Assembly: GCF_900091415.1 (NCBI RefSeq)
Contig: NZ_FMHU01000001.1
Coordinates: 2,976,001-3,040,000 of the forward strand
DNA length: 64,000 nucleotides
Direction of reading: 5' to 3'
Origin: Micromonospora inyonensis
GTDB lineage: Bacteria > Actinomycetota > Actinomycetes > Mycobacteriales > Micromonosporaceae
Shown here in pieces: positions 39,445 to 48,338 of this stretch; the first letter of the stretch is position 1; every line of letters begins with the position of its first letter. The position numbers and the translations under genes were made by a program. The notes below the pieces were generated by a model. It searched no databases. It was given only the letters and a program-made list of their open reading frames with translations, and was not told the origin of the DNA.

Positions 39445-40344
39445 CTGCCCAGAGAGTCTAGTGCGTCGCGCTCGTGCCGTGTGGAGCCCGGCGGCCCGCA
39501 GGACGTTGGACACCGTTCCGTGACTGGGCCTCTCCCGTCCGTCGGTGGCGGCTCGGATCAGGTCGGCGAGTTTTCGCGGACCCAGGTCGGGGTTCGCCAG
39601 CGCGTACCGGACCACGAGCGCGTGGTCGACGACGGACCCGTGAGGAACGCGTGGCCGTGGCGCCGTCGTGCCGGTCTGCTCCAGGCGGTGGCGGAGCCGG
39701 TAGACGTGGTTGCGGTGACAGCCAATGCGCCGCCCGGCCTCCACCGCGGTCATCGCGCCGGCCGCCACCTGCCGGACCAGCGCCTCGACATGCCGCGGAT
39801 CGAGCGGCCGAGGGTGGGCGATCCGGTCCGGCTCGCGGCCGGTCGGCGGCTGCCCGGCGCTCGCCGGCGCCAGAGCGGACCGGCGGTTGCGGCCGGCGTA
39901 CGTGGCGGTCTGGCTGTGGCAGTTCGGGCACAACAGGCGCAGGTTCGGCGGGCGGTTGTCGAGGAAGTCACCGTTGATGTGGTCGACGTGCAGGGTGAGC
40001 GGCCCGCCCCGCCACGTCGTGCCGACGTCGCACTCCTCGCACCGTTCCGGGACGCCGATATCGCACAGGGCCCACTTCAGCCGGGTGCCGGGTGTACGGC
40101 GGGAACCCTTCGGTAGCTGGACCAGCAGCATCGTGGAGGAGACCCGGCGGCGGGGACCACGCAGCCCAGGGGGACGCCCGGTGAAGTGGGAGGTGTCGAC
40201 GCCGAACCGTTTGAGCTGACGACTGATGTGGGCGTGCGAGCCGTCGCTGATCCGTACGCCCAGCAGGCGCATCACGTCGGTGACGTTGCGGGCGCGCGCC
40301 GCCGCGTCGGCGAGCACCTCCGGGGTGTACCGGTACCGGACCAC
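39430..40344 (-). CDS. HNH endonuclease domain protein
   Basis: 304 residues from GTG 40344. The centre carries an HNH nuclease with its zinc cysteines: CEECD, LTLHVDHINGDFLDNRPPNLRLLCPNCHSQ. The N-terminus (TPEVLADAAARARNVTDVMRLLG) and the C-terminus (VEAGRRIGCHRNHVYRLRHRLEQ, NPDLGPRKLADLIRAA) look like helix-turn-helix DNA-binding segments. Family members include homing or restriction-type nucleases and housekeeping proteins. It may be intron-less homing-like DNA, but no mobile context is evident. The final codons run into tRNA-Leu. Confidence 0.85.
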   Translation of the reverse strand: MVRYRYTPEVLADAAARARNVTDVMRLLGVRISDGSHAHISRQLKRFGVDTSHFTGRPPGLRGPRRRVSSTMLLVQLPKGSRRTPGTRLKWALCDIGVPERCEECDVGTTWRGGPLTLHVDHINGDFLDNRPPNLRLLCPNCHSQTATYAGRNRRSALAPASAGQPPTGREPDRIAHPRPLDPRHVEALVRQVAAGAMTAVEAGRRIGCHRNHVYRLRHRLEQTGTTAPRPRVPHGSVVDHALVVRYALANPDLGPRKLADLIRAATDGRERPSHGTVSNVLRAAGLHTARARRTRLSGQAGVV

Positions 40345-40417
40345 GTACGGACGGTAGCGGCCCGGTGCGACGTTTCCCGCGTCGAGACGGGCCGCCCGGA
40401 CGGCGGCCGGTGGCTCC

Positions 40418-40894
40418 TCAGTCCAGCCCGAGGTCGCGGCGCAGCTTGGCGACGTGCCCGGTGGCCTTCACGTTGTAGAGCGCCCGTTCGATCTTCCCGT
40501 CCTCGTCGACGACGAAGGTGGAACGGATCACCCCGGTCACCGTCCGGCCGTAGCTCTGCTTCTCGCCGAACGCCCCGTACGCGGTGAGCACCGCCTTGTC
40601 GGTGTCGGCGACCAGGGCGAACGTGATGGCGTCGCGCTCGCGGAACTTCGCCAGCTTCTCCGGCTTGTCCGGGGAGATGCCGACCACCTCGTAGCCGGCC
40701 GCCTGGAGGGAGGCGAGCGAGTCGCGGAAGTCGCAGGCCTGCTTGGTGCAGCCCGGGGTCATCGCGGCCGGGTAGGCGTACAGGATCACCCGGCGGCCCC
40801 GCAGGTCGGCCAGGGAGAGCGTGCTGCCGGTGTCGGTCGGCAGGGTGAAGTCCGGCGCGGGGTCGCCGGGGCTGAGACGGTGCGGCGCGGTCAT
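40418..40894 (-). CDS. bcp: Thioredoxin-dependent peroxiredoxin (BCP/PrxQ)
   Basis: 158 residues from ATG 40894. The peroxidatic Cys49 and resolving Cys54 lie in PAAMTPGCTKQACDFRD, spaced five apart as in the PrxQ subclass. PGDPAPDFTLPT and RSTFVVDEDGKI complete the fold. It reduces hydrogen peroxide and organic hydroperoxides in the cytosol using thioredoxin. It is an independent gene, 73 bases from the HNH gene. Confidence 0.95.
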   Translation of the reverse strand: MTAPHRLSPGDPAPDFTLPTDTGSTLSLADLRGRRVILYAYPAAMTPGCTKQACDFRDSLASLQAAGYEVVGISPDKPEKLAKFRERDAITFALVADTDKAVLTAYGAFGEKQSYGRTVTGVIRSTFVVDEDGKIERALYNVKATGHVAKLRRDLGLD

Positions 40895-40929
40895 GCCCGA
40901 GACCCTACGGCCTCCGTCCGGGCTGGCAC

Positions 40930-42051
40930 CTAACCGGCCCGCTCGGGTCGGAGGTGTCCGATGCCGGTCGGTCGGCGGCGGGTCGCCTCGGCGACCGCGC
41001 GACTCGCGGCGTGCAACCGGAACACCCCGGCCAGGGTGGCCCCCGCCCCGGTGACCAGGATCAGCGTGACCACCACCCGGACGGGTTGGGCCGGCCAGGG
41101 CAGCGGGGGCACCGAGCGGGCGAGCACCGCCGCGTTGGTCACCCCGGCGAACAGGGCCAGGCAGGCACCGGCGAGGGCCAGTCCGAAGTCGGCGGCGGCG
41201 TGCCGGGTCAGCGCCCAGCCACCGGCGGCGACCGCGCCGAGGCCGGTGATGAGGGCCCAGGTCTGGCCGGTCAGCAAGGCGACGAGCAGCCCACCGGCCC
41301 CGTCGGCCCCGGCGTCGAGGGCCCGGCCGACCGCGACCGCGACGGCGGCCAGCCCACCCACGGCGAGCAGCGCGCCGAGCCCGGCCAGCGCCCGCCGGCC
41401 GGCCACCGTGCCCGCCGGTGCCAGCCCGAGCGCGCCCACCGCGAGCGTGCCGAGTGCCACCGCCGCCCACCAGGGGTACGGGTCCGGCGGGGGCACCCAG
41501 TCCAGGGTGCCCCGCAGCTCCACGGCGGTCTCGCCGTCGCGTAGCGGCACCACCCAGTCGCGTACCCGGTGTTCCCGGTCGGGGGCGGCGCCGACCTGCG
41601 GCGGCGGGCTGGACTCCCGCCACAGCGCCCGTTGGTCGTGCCAGCGGACCACCGGCTCGTTCGTCACCCGCTGCCAGGACGGCGCGGCGGTCGGGTCGGC
41701 GTCGGCGGGCACGGCGGTCTCGCCGGCGACGGTCCGGTTGAGGTACGTCGCCGGGGAGCGGACGTTCTCGTACACCCCGTCGGGGCGCACCTGGAGGTAC
41801 GGCTCGCCGGAGTAGCCGAGGACGGTGACCGTCCGGTCGGTGTGGTTGCGCAGTTCCAGCCGCGCGCCCGCCTCCACCGTCCGGACGTCCACGCCGTCGA
41901 CGGTCGGGGCCAGCCCGGTCACCCCGACCCGGTAGTCGCTGCCGTTCGGGGCGTCCGCGCCGTGCGCGGCGGCCGGGACGGCGGTGGCCAGCAGCGCGAC
42001 GAGCGCCCCGACCAGGGGCACTCCCGCCCGGAGCAGCAGCGACCGGATCAC
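40930..42051 (-). CDS. Exported membrane protein of the copper/redox operon
   Basis: 373 residues from GTG 42051, overlapping the dsbA-like stop (GTGA). A signal peptide (LLLRAGVPLVGALVALLATAVPAAAHG) leaves an N-terminal His-containing mature end. An extracytoplasmic domain of about 180 residues follows (GSDYRVGVTGL, NHTDRTVTVLGYSGEPYL, WHDQRALW), then about six transmembrane helices. No named family is recognised. Mature ends such as AHG and position with DsbA/MauE suggest a role in metal or redox handling at the envelope. Confidence 0.75.
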   Translation of the reverse strand: MIRSLLLRAGVPLVGALVALLATAVPAAAHGADAPNGSDYRVGVTGLAPTVDGVDVRTVEAGARLELRNHTDRTVTVLGYSGEPYLQVRPDGVYENVRSPATYLNRTVAGETAVPADADPTAAPSWQRVTNEPVVRWHDQRALWRESSPPPQVGAAPDREHRVRDWVVPLRDGETAVELRGTLDWVPPPDPYPWWAAVALGTLAVGALGLAPAGTVAGRRALAGLGALLAVGGLAAVAVAVGRALDAGADGAGGLLVALLTGQTWALITGLGAVAAGGWALTRHAAADFGLALAGACLALFAGVTNAAVLARSVPPLPWPAQPVRVVVTLILVTGAGATLAGVFRLHAASRAVAEATRRRPTGIGHLRPERAG

Positions 42052-42764
42052 CGGGCGGCTGCCTCGACGGCGGCGGTGATGGCGTCCGGGGTGGGGTTCT
42101 CGATCGGCTTGCCGTCGACCAGGACGGTCGGCGTGCCGGTGATCCCGGCCCGGCTCGCCTCCTCGGTCACGTGTTCGGTCCATGGCTTGAAGGTGCCCTC
42201 GCGCAGGCAGGAGGCGAACCCGTCCCGGTCGATGCCGACCTCGGCGGCGATGTCGGCGAGGTCGTCGTCGCTGAGCCCCGCGCCGCCCTCCGGCGGCTGT
42301 CGCTCGAAGAGCGCCTTGGCGTACTGCCGGTACCGACCACCCTCGGCGGCGCAGCCGGACGCAGCCGACGAGCGGGTGGAGTACTGCGTGGACGAGAAGC
42401 GGTTGAGGTACGCCACCGGGTGGTACACCACCCGGACCTTGCCCTGGTCGATCAGTGTGTCCAGGGTCGGGCCGCTGAGCTGCTCGAACTGCTTGCAGGC
42501 CGGGCAGATGAAGTCCTCGTACACGTCGATGGTGACCGGGCCGGAGCCGGCCACGACGCCGGTGCCCGCGTCGTTCGCGCCGGTCGGCGCGGTGAAGTCG
42601 TCGGAGCGCTGCGCGGCGTAGACGCTCCAGCCGATCAGTCCGGCGATCACCAGCACCGCCACGGCGGCCACCGAGGTCCAGAGCGTGCGGCGTCGGCGGC
42701 GCTCCCTGGCGAGCTGCTCGCGGACCACCCGGGAGGCGTCCTTCTGCCCCTTGCGACTACTCAT
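42048..42764 (-). CDS. DsbA-family thiol oxidoreductase, membrane-anchored
   Basis: 238 residues. A basic N-terminus (RERRRRR) precedes one transmembrane anchor (SVAAVAVLVIAGLIGWSVYA). An extracytoplasmic thioredoxin/DsbA fold follows, with active-site Cys87-Pro-Ala-Cys90 in YEDFICPACKQFEQL and the cis-Pro loop ITGTPTVLVDGK. It should make or exchange disulfides in exported proteins. It overlaps the MauE-like gene by 8 bases and the next gene by 4 bases, so all three are translated together. Confidence 0.92.
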   Translation of the reverse strand: MSSRKGQKDASRVVREQLARERRRRRTLWTSVAAVAVLVIAGLIGWSVYAAQRSDDFTAPTGANDAGTGVVAGSGPVTIDVYEDFICPACKQFEQLSGPTLDTLIDQGKVRVVYHPVAYLNRFSSTQYSTRSSAASGCAAEGGRYRQYAKALFERQPPEGGAGLSDDDLADIAAEVGIDRDGFASCLREGTFKPWTEHVTEEASRAGITGTPTVLVDGKPIENPTPDAITAAVEAAAR

Positions 42765-43281
42765 CCTCGTCCTCCACGGCCGGTGTGCCCGACAGCCACC
42801 CGTCCACCGAGGCGGGGGTGCGGGGCCAGATCAGCAGGAACCCGGCGAGTGCCAGGAAACCCAGGTCCCGGAGGATCTCCGGGAGGTAGGCGGGGCTCTG
42901 GCCGGCGGCGAGTTCGCCGCCCCCACCGAAGCACCCGCAGTCGATGGCGAGGCCCCGCGTCCAGGCGGAGACGATGCCCGCGACGAAGACCACCAGTAGC
43001 GCCGCCGAGAAGCCGGCGGCGAGCCGGGTGGCCAGCCCGACGAGCAACAGGACGCCGAGCGCCAGCTCCACGAAGGGCAGTGCCGCGCCGACGGCCATCG
43101 CCAGGTCGTACGGCATGACCTGGTACGCGTTGACGGCCCGCCCGGAGGCGGCCAGGTCGCCGACCTTGCTGCCGCCCGCGGCGAACCACACCGCGGCGAG
43201 ACCGAGCCGGGCGGCGACGGCGAGCCAGGGACGGAGGAGGGGCCAGCTCACGACCCGGGGGCGGGGTGCGGTCACGGTCAT
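42757..43281 (-). CDS. MauE/DoxX-family membrane protein
   Basis: 174 residues from ATG 43281. Four to five hydrophobic helices, with LGLAAVWFAAGGSKVGDL and FVELALGVLLLVGLATRLA typical of the MauE/DoxX superfamily. A conserved CGCFGG motif lies between helices 3 and 4, likely a redox-active cysteine pair that passes electrons to or from the DsbA-like protein encoded next. It lies 57 bases downstream of the ECF sigma gene. Confidence 0.88.
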   Translation of the reverse strand: MTVTAPRPRVVSWPLLRPWLAVAARLGLAAVWFAAGGSKVGDLAASGRAVNAYQVMPYDLAMAVGAALPFVELALGVLLLVGLATRLAAGFSAALLVVFVAGIVSAWTRGLAIDCGCFGGGGELAAGQSPAYLPEILRDLGFLALAGFLLIWPRTPASVDGWLSGTPAVEDEDE

Positions 43282-43338
43282 TGGTCGCTCCGATCCACCG
43301 TGAAGTTCCGTGGTCCGTGCCACTGCCCCGACCCCGGC

Positions 43339-43974
43339 TCAACTGCCCAGGGCGTCGCCGACCGCCTCGAGCAGGTCGCCCCGGGCCCGGGCCACCCGGG
43401 ACCGGATGGTGCCCACCGGAACACCGCCGACCGCCGCCGCCTCCGCGTACGACAGGCCGAGGACCTGGGTGAGCACGAACGCCTCGCGCCGGTCGGCGGG
43501 GAGCCGACGGAGCAGGTCGGCGGCGCCGAGGTGCCCGGCCGGGTCGGGGTGCGGCCGGTCGGTGTACGCCTGCGCGGCGAGCCGCTCGTCGAGCCGTCGC
43601 CGCCGGACCACGGTGCGCAGGTGGTCGGCGCAGGTCCGCCGGGCGATGCCGAGCAGCCAGGTACGCGCGCTGGCCCGTCCCTCGAACGCCGGTAGCGCCC
43701 GGAACGCCCGCAGGTAGGTCTCCTGGGTGAGGTCGTCGGCGTTGTCCGGGTCGATCAGGGCGGCGACGAAGCGCCACACCTCGGCCTGGGTGAGCCGTAC
43801 GAACGCGGCCTGGGCCACCGGGTCGCCGTCGCGGGCGGTGAGCGCCCAGCGGGTCGCCGGGTCGGGCCCGGTGGCGGCGGGGTCCGCCGGGTTGCCCGGC
43901 GGATCCCACGCGGGCACGGCCGGGGTGTCGGCGGTGCGGCCGACCCCGGCGGCATCCAGCGGCGCGGGGATCAC
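43339..43974 (-). CDS. ECF-type RNA polymerase sigma factor
   Basis: 211 residues from GTG 43974, preceded by GGAG. Region 2 (EVWRFVAALIDPDNADDLTQETYLRAFRALPAFEG, ASARTWLLGIARRTCADHLR) and region 4 (LPADRREAFVLTQVLGLSYAEAAAVGGVPVGTIRSRVARARGDL) are complete. It should direct transcription of envelope genes and be held by the zinc anti-sigma factor encoded divergently 107 bases away. First gene of a sigma-MauE-DsbA-membrane protein operon. Confidence 0.93.
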   Translation of the reverse strand: MIPAPLDAAGVGRTADTPAVPAWDPPGNPADPAATGPDPATRWALTARDGDPVAQAAFVRLTQAEVWRFVAALIDPDNADDLTQETYLRAFRALPAFEGRASARTWLLGIARRTCADHLRTVVRRRRLDERLAAQAYTDRPHPDPAGHLGAADLLRRLPADRREAFVLTQVLGLSYAEAAAVGGVPVGTIRSRVARARGDLLEAVGDALGS

Positions 43975-44081
43975 GACACTCCAGGTTACGCGGAGACGAC
44001 CGAGCGGACAGAGACCTTCGGCACTTCCATGGCGTGCGCCACGCCGGGAACCAATCGGACCCGGAGACCGACTATCCCACC
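43975..44081. promoter_or_regulatory. Divergent promoter region between sigma and anti-sigma genes
   Basis: GGAACC at 44047-44052 is the usual -35 box of ECF promoters and is followed after 17 bases by GACTAT, upstream of the anti-sigma start at 44082. This is consistent with autoregulation by the neighbouring sigma factor. The spacing to the start codon is short, so the transcript would be nearly leaderless. Confidence 0.4.
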
Positions 44082-44726
44082 ATGACATGCGACGACGTAC
44101 GCGCGGCGCTGTCGGCGCGGCTGGACGGCGAGGATCCGGGCACGCCGCCGGCCACGCTGGACGCGCACACCTCCACCTGCGCCGGGTGCCGCAGCTGGCT
44201 GGCCCGGGCCGAGCAGGTGACCCGACTGGTCCGGGTGCAGGCCGTGGCCGTGCCCGACCTGACCGCCCCGGTGCTGGCGGCGGTGGCCGCCGACCAGCAG
44301 GCTGCCCGGGCCGCGGCGATGGCGGCGGTCCGGGCCCGTCGGCAGGTGCTCCGGGTGGCGGTGGGGGTGGCCGCGGCGGCCCAGCTCGCCATCGCGCTGC
44401 CGATGCTCCTCGCCGGTCTCGGCGTGGCCGTCGACCCGCACACCAGCCGGGAGATGGCCTCCTTCGACGTGGCGCTCGCGGTGGGCTTCGCGCTGGCCGC
44501 GTACCGGCCGGAACGGGCCCAGGCGTTCGTGCCGGTGGCCTTGGTGCTGGCGGTCTGCCTGGCCGGCACCAGCGCGGTGGACATCGCCAACTCGACGACC
44601 GCCCTGGTGCACGAGATCGGTCACCTGGCCGCGGTGGTCCAGGCCGGTCTGCTCTGGGCGCTGGGCCGCACCACCCGCCAGGTGGACCGCCCGCTCGCGG
44701 CGCCCGCCGTGGCGGGGCCGGGGTGA
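44082..44726 (+). CDS. Zinc-binding anti-sigma factor (zf-HC2)
   Basis: 214 residues from ATG 44082. The N-terminal ZAS motif is His29-x3-Cys33-x2-Cys36 in LDAHTSTCAGCRSWL, preceded by MTCDDVRAALSARLDG. Four hydrophobic segments follow (VAVGVAAAAQLAIALPMLLAGLG, VALAVGFALAAY, FVPVALVLAVCLAG, HLAAVVQAGLLWALG). It should tether the divergent ECF sigma factor at the membrane and release it on thiol oxidation or metal stress. Confidence 0.92.
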   Translation: MTCDDVRAALSARLDGEDPGTPPATLDAHTSTCAGCRSWLARAEQVTRLVRVQAVAVPDLTAPVLAAVAADQQAARAAAMAAVRARRQVLRVAVGVAAAAQLAIALPMLLAGLGVAVDPHTSREMASFDVALAVGFALAAYRPERAQAFVPVALVLAVCLAGTSAVDIANSTTALVHEIGHLAAVVQAGLLWALGRTTRQVDRPLAAPAVAGPG

Positions 44727-44769
44727 CCTGGGTCGGCGATGCCAGGTCACGTCGGCGAGCATTGCCGCT

Positions 44770-46446
44770 ATGACTGCTCCGACACCCCTCTCGCGCCGCA
44801 CCCGTGCGCATCCGCTCGTCCGCCTGGCGGCCGGTGCCGGCCTCCTGGTCGTCCTGGTCGCGCTGCTGCTCGCCCCGGCCGGTCCGGCGAGCGCGCACGC
44901 GGTGCTGGTGAGCAGCAGTCCGGCCGCCTCCGCCGTGGTGCCGAGCGCCCCGGCCGAGGTGGTGCTGACCTTCAGCGAGTCGGTCCGGCAGGTGCCCGGC
45001 AAGATCCGGGTGCTCGCCCCGGACGGGTCGCGGGCCGACCGGGGTGAGCCGGCCTTCGACGGTTCGGTGGTGACCGTACGGCTCGCCCCGGACGGTGCGC
45101 GCGGCACGTACCTGGTCAGCTACCGGGTCGTCTCGGCAGACAGCCACCCGGTCTCCGGAGCGTTCACCTACTCGGTCGGCGCGCCGTCGACACCGCCGGT
45201 CGATTCCGGGACGGACAGCCGGGCGGACCCGGTGGTGGGGCTGACGATCAAGGTCGCCAAGTACCTCACCTACGCGGGCCTGCTGTTGCTGGTCGGCCCG
45301 GTACTGATGATCGGCACGTTCTGGCCGCGCCGGCTGTCCCGTACCGGTCCGTCCCGGGTCGCCTGGGCGGGGTTCGGGCTGGTGGCCGTCGGCACGCTGG
45401 TGGGGCTCTGGGCCCAGGTGCCGTACACCACGGGCGGAGGGCTGCTCGACGTCGACGGCGCGGGCCTGCGGGACGCGCTCGGCAGCGACTTCGGTCTGGC
45501 GCACCTGGTCCGGCTCGGGCTGCTCGCCGCGTCGGCGTTCCTGCTGCGACCGCTGCTGGCCGGGCGCGGGGGCCGGGCGGACCGGGTGATCCTGGCCATC
45601 CTGGGTGGCGCGGCGCTGTTCACCTGGCCGCTGGCCGGGCACCCGGCGGCCTCGCCCGCGCCGCCGCTGTCGATCTTCGTCGACGCCGTGCATCTGGGCA
45701 GCATGGCGGTGTGGCTGGGCGGGCTGGTGGTGCTCGCCGGGTTCCTGCTGCCCGGAGCCGACGAGCACGAGCTGGACGCGATCCTGCCGGTCTGGTCGCG
45801 GTGGGCGGCGCTCGCCGTGGCCGCCCTCCTGCTCGCCGGCACGGTGAACGCGTTGATCGAGGTGGGCAGCCCGGCCGCGTTGGTCGACACCACCTACGGG
45901 TGGCTGCTGATCGCCAAGATCGCCCTCTTCGCGCTGGTGGTCGGGGTGGCGGCGGTCTCGCGTAACCTGGTGCGCCGGTGGCGGGAAGCGGCCCGGCCGA
46001 GGCCGCTGCGCCGGGCGCTCTGGCTGGAGCTGGCGGTCGCCGCGGTGGTCCTCGGGGTCACCGCCACGCTGGTGCAGACCACGCCGGCCCGCACCGCCGG
46101 AGCCGACGTCGCCAGCACTCGCAGCACGCTCTTCACCACCACCCTGGCCAGCTCGCTCTACTCCCTCCAGGTGGAGGTGGACCCGGCCGAGCCGGGCAAC
46201 AACTCCATGCACCTGTACGCGTACTCGCCGGACAACCGCCCGCAGCCGGTGGTGGAGTGGCGGGCCACCGTCGCGCTGCCGTCGGCCGGGATCGAGCCGA
46301 TCGAGATCACCCTGCTGCCGCTGACCGACAACCACGCCACCGGGGAGATCAACCTGCCGGCGTCGGGCGAGTGGCAGCTCCGGGTCACCGTACGCACGTC
46401 AGAGATCGACCAGGCCACGGTGAGTACCACCGTGCCCGTCCGTTAG
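44770..46446 (+). CDS. CopC-CopD fusion copper transport/resistance protein
   Basis: 558 residues. After a signal peptide the mature chain starts at His43 (ASAHAVLVSSSPA), the Cu(II)-binding N-terminal histidine of CopC. VVSADSHPVSGAFTYSVG closes the CopC domain. Residues about 160-440 are the CopD membrane domain with eight helices (LTYAGLLLLVGPVLM, FVDAVHLGSMAVWLGGLVVL). A further exported domain of about 120 residues ends the protein. It probably moves copper across the membrane, in or out. It lies 43 bases after the anti-sigma gene and 14 before the YcnI gene. Confidence 0.92.
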   Translation: MTAPTPLSRRTRAHPLVRLAAGAGLLVVLVALLLAPAGPASAHAVLVSSSPAASAVVPSAPAEVVLTFSESVRQVPGKIRVLAPDGSRADRGEPAFDGSVVTVRLAPDGARGTYLVSYRVVSADSHPVSGAFTYSVGAPSTPPVDSGTDSRADPVVGLTIKVAKYLTYAGLLLLVGPVLMIGTFWPRRLSRTGPSRVAWAGFGLVAVGTLVGLWAQVPYTTGGGLLDVDGAGLRDALGSDFGLAHLVRLGLLAASAFLLRPLLAGRGGRADRVILAILGGAALFTWPLAGHPAASPAPPLSIFVDAVHLGSMAVWLGGLVVLAGFLLPGADEHELDAILPVWSRWAALAVAALLLAGTVNALIEVGSPAALVDTTYGWLLIAKIALFALVVGVAAVSRNLVRRWREAARPRPLRRALWLELAVAAVVLGVTATLVQTTPARTAGADVASTRSTLFTTTLASSLYSLQVEVDPAEPGNNSMHLYAYSPDNRPQPVVEWRATVALPSAGIEPIEITLLPLTDNHATGEINLPASGEWQLRVTVRTSEIDQATVSTTVPVR

Positions 46447-46460
46447 GAAGGTTCCGTCCC

Positions 46461-47189
46461 ATGATCCGTCACCGGCGTACCGCAGCCGCCGCTGCCGCCG
46501 TCGTCCTCGGCGCCGTCGCCACCGCCGTCCTCGGCTTCGCCGGGCCGGCCTCGGCGCACGTCACGGTCAACCCGAAGGAGGCCACCCAGGGCAGCTACGG
46601 CCGGTTCGCGTTCCGGGTGCCGAACGAGAGCGACACCGCCTCGACCGTGAAGGTGGAGGTGGTGCTGCCGGAGAACGCGCCGGTCGGCTCGGTCTCCACA
46701 CTGCCCGTGCCCGGTTGGACGGTGACAGTCGAGAAGCGCAAGGTCGACCCACCGGTGGAGGTGCACGGCAGCCAGCTCTCCGAGGTGGTATCGAAGCTCA
46801 CCTGGACGGCCGCCGCGGGTGGCGGGGTGCGGCCGGGCGAGTTCCAGGAGTTCCCGGTGTCGCTGGGGCCGCTGCCGCAGACCGACCGGATGGTCTTCAA
46901 GGCCCTCCAGACCTACTCCGACGGCAACGTGCAGCGCTGGATCGAGGAGCCGACCGCCGGCGGCGAGGAGCCGGAGAGCCCCGCTCCGGTGCTGACCCTC
47001 GCCGCGGCGGCACCGTCGGCCGCACCGGCGGCCCGGGACGCCGATGACGACGACGCCGACGAGGTGTCGGACGACACCGGGCTGGCCACCGGGCTCGGGG
47101 TCGCCGGTCTGGTCGCCGGCCTCGCCGGCCTGGGGCTGGGTGGCGCCGCGTTCGCGCGTACCCGCCGGGGGCCGGTGCGGGACGCCTGA
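46461..47189 (+). CDS. YcnI-family (DUF1775) copper-binding protein
   Basis: 242 residues from ATG 46461 with AGGAAGG upstream. The signal peptide ends ASA-H, leaving His33 at the mature N-terminus (SAHVTVNPKEATQGSYGRFAFRVPNESD), the copper ligand of YcnI proteins; NVQRWIEEP supplies the conserved Trp. A negatively charged linker (DADDDDADEVSDD) leads to a C-terminal transmembrane helix and RTRRG anchor. It is likely an extracellular Cu(II) chaperone for the CopC-CopD fusion encoded just upstream. Confidence 0.92.
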   Translation: MIRHRRTAAAAAAVVLGAVATAVLGFAGPASAHVTVNPKEATQGSYGRFAFRVPNESDTASTVKVEVVLPENAPVGSVSTLPVPGWTVTVEKRKVDPPVEVHGSQLSEVVSKLTWTAAAGGGVRPGEFQEFPVSLGPLPQTDRMVFKALQTYSDGNVQRWIEEPTAGGEEPESPAPVLTLAAAAPSAAPAARDADDDDADEVSDDTGLATGLGVAGLVAGLAGLGLGGAAFARTRRGPVRDA

Positions 47190-47211
47190 GCCGCGACCCG
47201 TACGTCCCTGA

Positions 47212-47241
47212 CCGGCCCCGTCGGGTGCCCGACGGGGCCGG
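47212..47241 (+). terminator. Hairpin terminator after the copper operon
   Basis: 14-bp perfect stem (47212-47225 and 47228-47241, CCGGCCCCGTCGGG arm) with minimal loop, 23 bases after the YcnI gene stop. Confidence 0.8.
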
Positions 47242-47342
47242 CGCGTGGGAGCCACTGTCCGCTTGATTCCGATATCCGGGGATTGCGCCACTTGTCTGGG
47301 TAAGGTCGTCCAGGTACCCGGCTCAGGAGGAGGACGACACGG

Positions 47343-48320
47343 ATGCGGTTCGCGCGGGCGCTCGCCGGAATGCTGTTGCTGGTCATCGGGATCCCGGCGC
47401 TCGTCGCCGGCGGCGCGCTCTGGGTCGTCGCCCGGCACGCCGATCCCGACGGCGGGTTCCGCGCCCGGTTCGAGCCGGTGGCCGTCGACGGCCACGCCGT
47501 GGTCGTCACCGACCTGTCCGGCCTGCTGCGCCGGGACGTGCCGTTCGTCCACGCCGGACCGAACCGGCTCCGGCTGACCGCCCGTACCGCCGAGGGGCCC
47601 GCCTTCCTGGGGCTGGCCCCGACCGCCGAGGTGGACCGCTGGCTGGGCGACGCGCCCCGGGCCACCCTGACCCGCGTGGTGGTGGCCCGGGGCGCGTTGC
47701 CGGCCCGGATGGAACCGGCCAGCCGTGCCGAACCCGTCGACCCGGCCCCCGGGCCGGTCGGCCGGCCCTTCTGGCTGCGGGAGGGCATCGGCGTACTGGA
47801 GTGGAGCCCCGCCGAGTTCGGCGACCGGCCGCTGAGCCTGGTGTTGATGCACCCGGACGGCCGGGCGGGGCTGGCCCTCGACGTCCGGGCCGAACTGCGG
47901 CCCGGCTGGCTCACCCCGGCCCGCTGGGCGGTGCCCGTCGGCGGGGCGCTGCTGGTCGCCCTGGCTCTGCTGCTCCTGTTGCGCCCGCCCCGCCCCCGGG
48001 AGGTGGTCTTCGTGGTCGAACCGGACCAGGTGCCGATCCTCGCCCAGCGGCTCGGTGTGACCTCGCTCGGCGCGCTCGGTTCGTCGACCGGTGGCCCGCC
48101 TCCGGCGTCACCGGCCGAGCGGACCCTGGTTGCGGTGGGGTCGGGCGGCCGTACCGCGGTCGGACCGGTGCCGGCCGGTCGCCCGGCCACCCTGGCGGAC
48201 CTGCCCGCCGGTGCGTGCGGGACGGAGCGCGAACCCCGCCCGGTCGTCCCGCCCGGTCTGCTCTGGCCGCCGCTGTCGCCCGACGGCGGGGCGGCCCGGG
48301 AGTGCGCGGACCCGGACTGA
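47343..48320 (+). CDS. Membrane protein of unknown function
   Basis: 325 residues with GGAGGAGG-type Shine-Dalgarno upstream of ATG 47343. The topology is an N-terminal helix (AGMLLLVIGIPALVAGGALWVV), an exported domain of about 170 residues (VDGHAVVVTDLSGLLRRDVPF, RLTARTAEGPAFLGLAPTAEVDRWLG) and a second helix (GGALLVALALLLLL). A cytoplasmic tail of about 120 residues follows that is Pro/Gly rich. No named family. Standalone gene between two terminators. Confidence 0.7.
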   Translation: MRFARALAGMLLLVIGIPALVAGGALWVVARHADPDGGFRARFEPVAVDGHAVVVTDLSGLLRRDVPFVHAGPNRLRLTARTAEGPAFLGLAPTAEVDRWLGDAPRATLTRVVVARGALPARMEPASRAEPVDPAPGPVGRPFWLREGIGVLEWSPAEFGDRPLSLVLMHPDGRAGLALDVRAELRPGWLTPARWAVPVGGALLVALALLLLLRPPRPREVVFVVEPDQVPILAQRLGVTSLGALGSSTGGPPPASPAERTLVAVGSGGRTAVGPVPAGRPATLADLPAGACGTEREPRPVVPPGLLWPPLSPDGGAARECADPD

Positions 48321-48338
48321 CCCGGGCCCCGCACGGCG

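Noticed and set aside
43339..46335. Long minus-strand frame reaching upstream of the sigma factor
   Set aside because: It runs antisense through the anti-sigma and CopC/CopD genes; the real sigma gene starts at GTG 43974.
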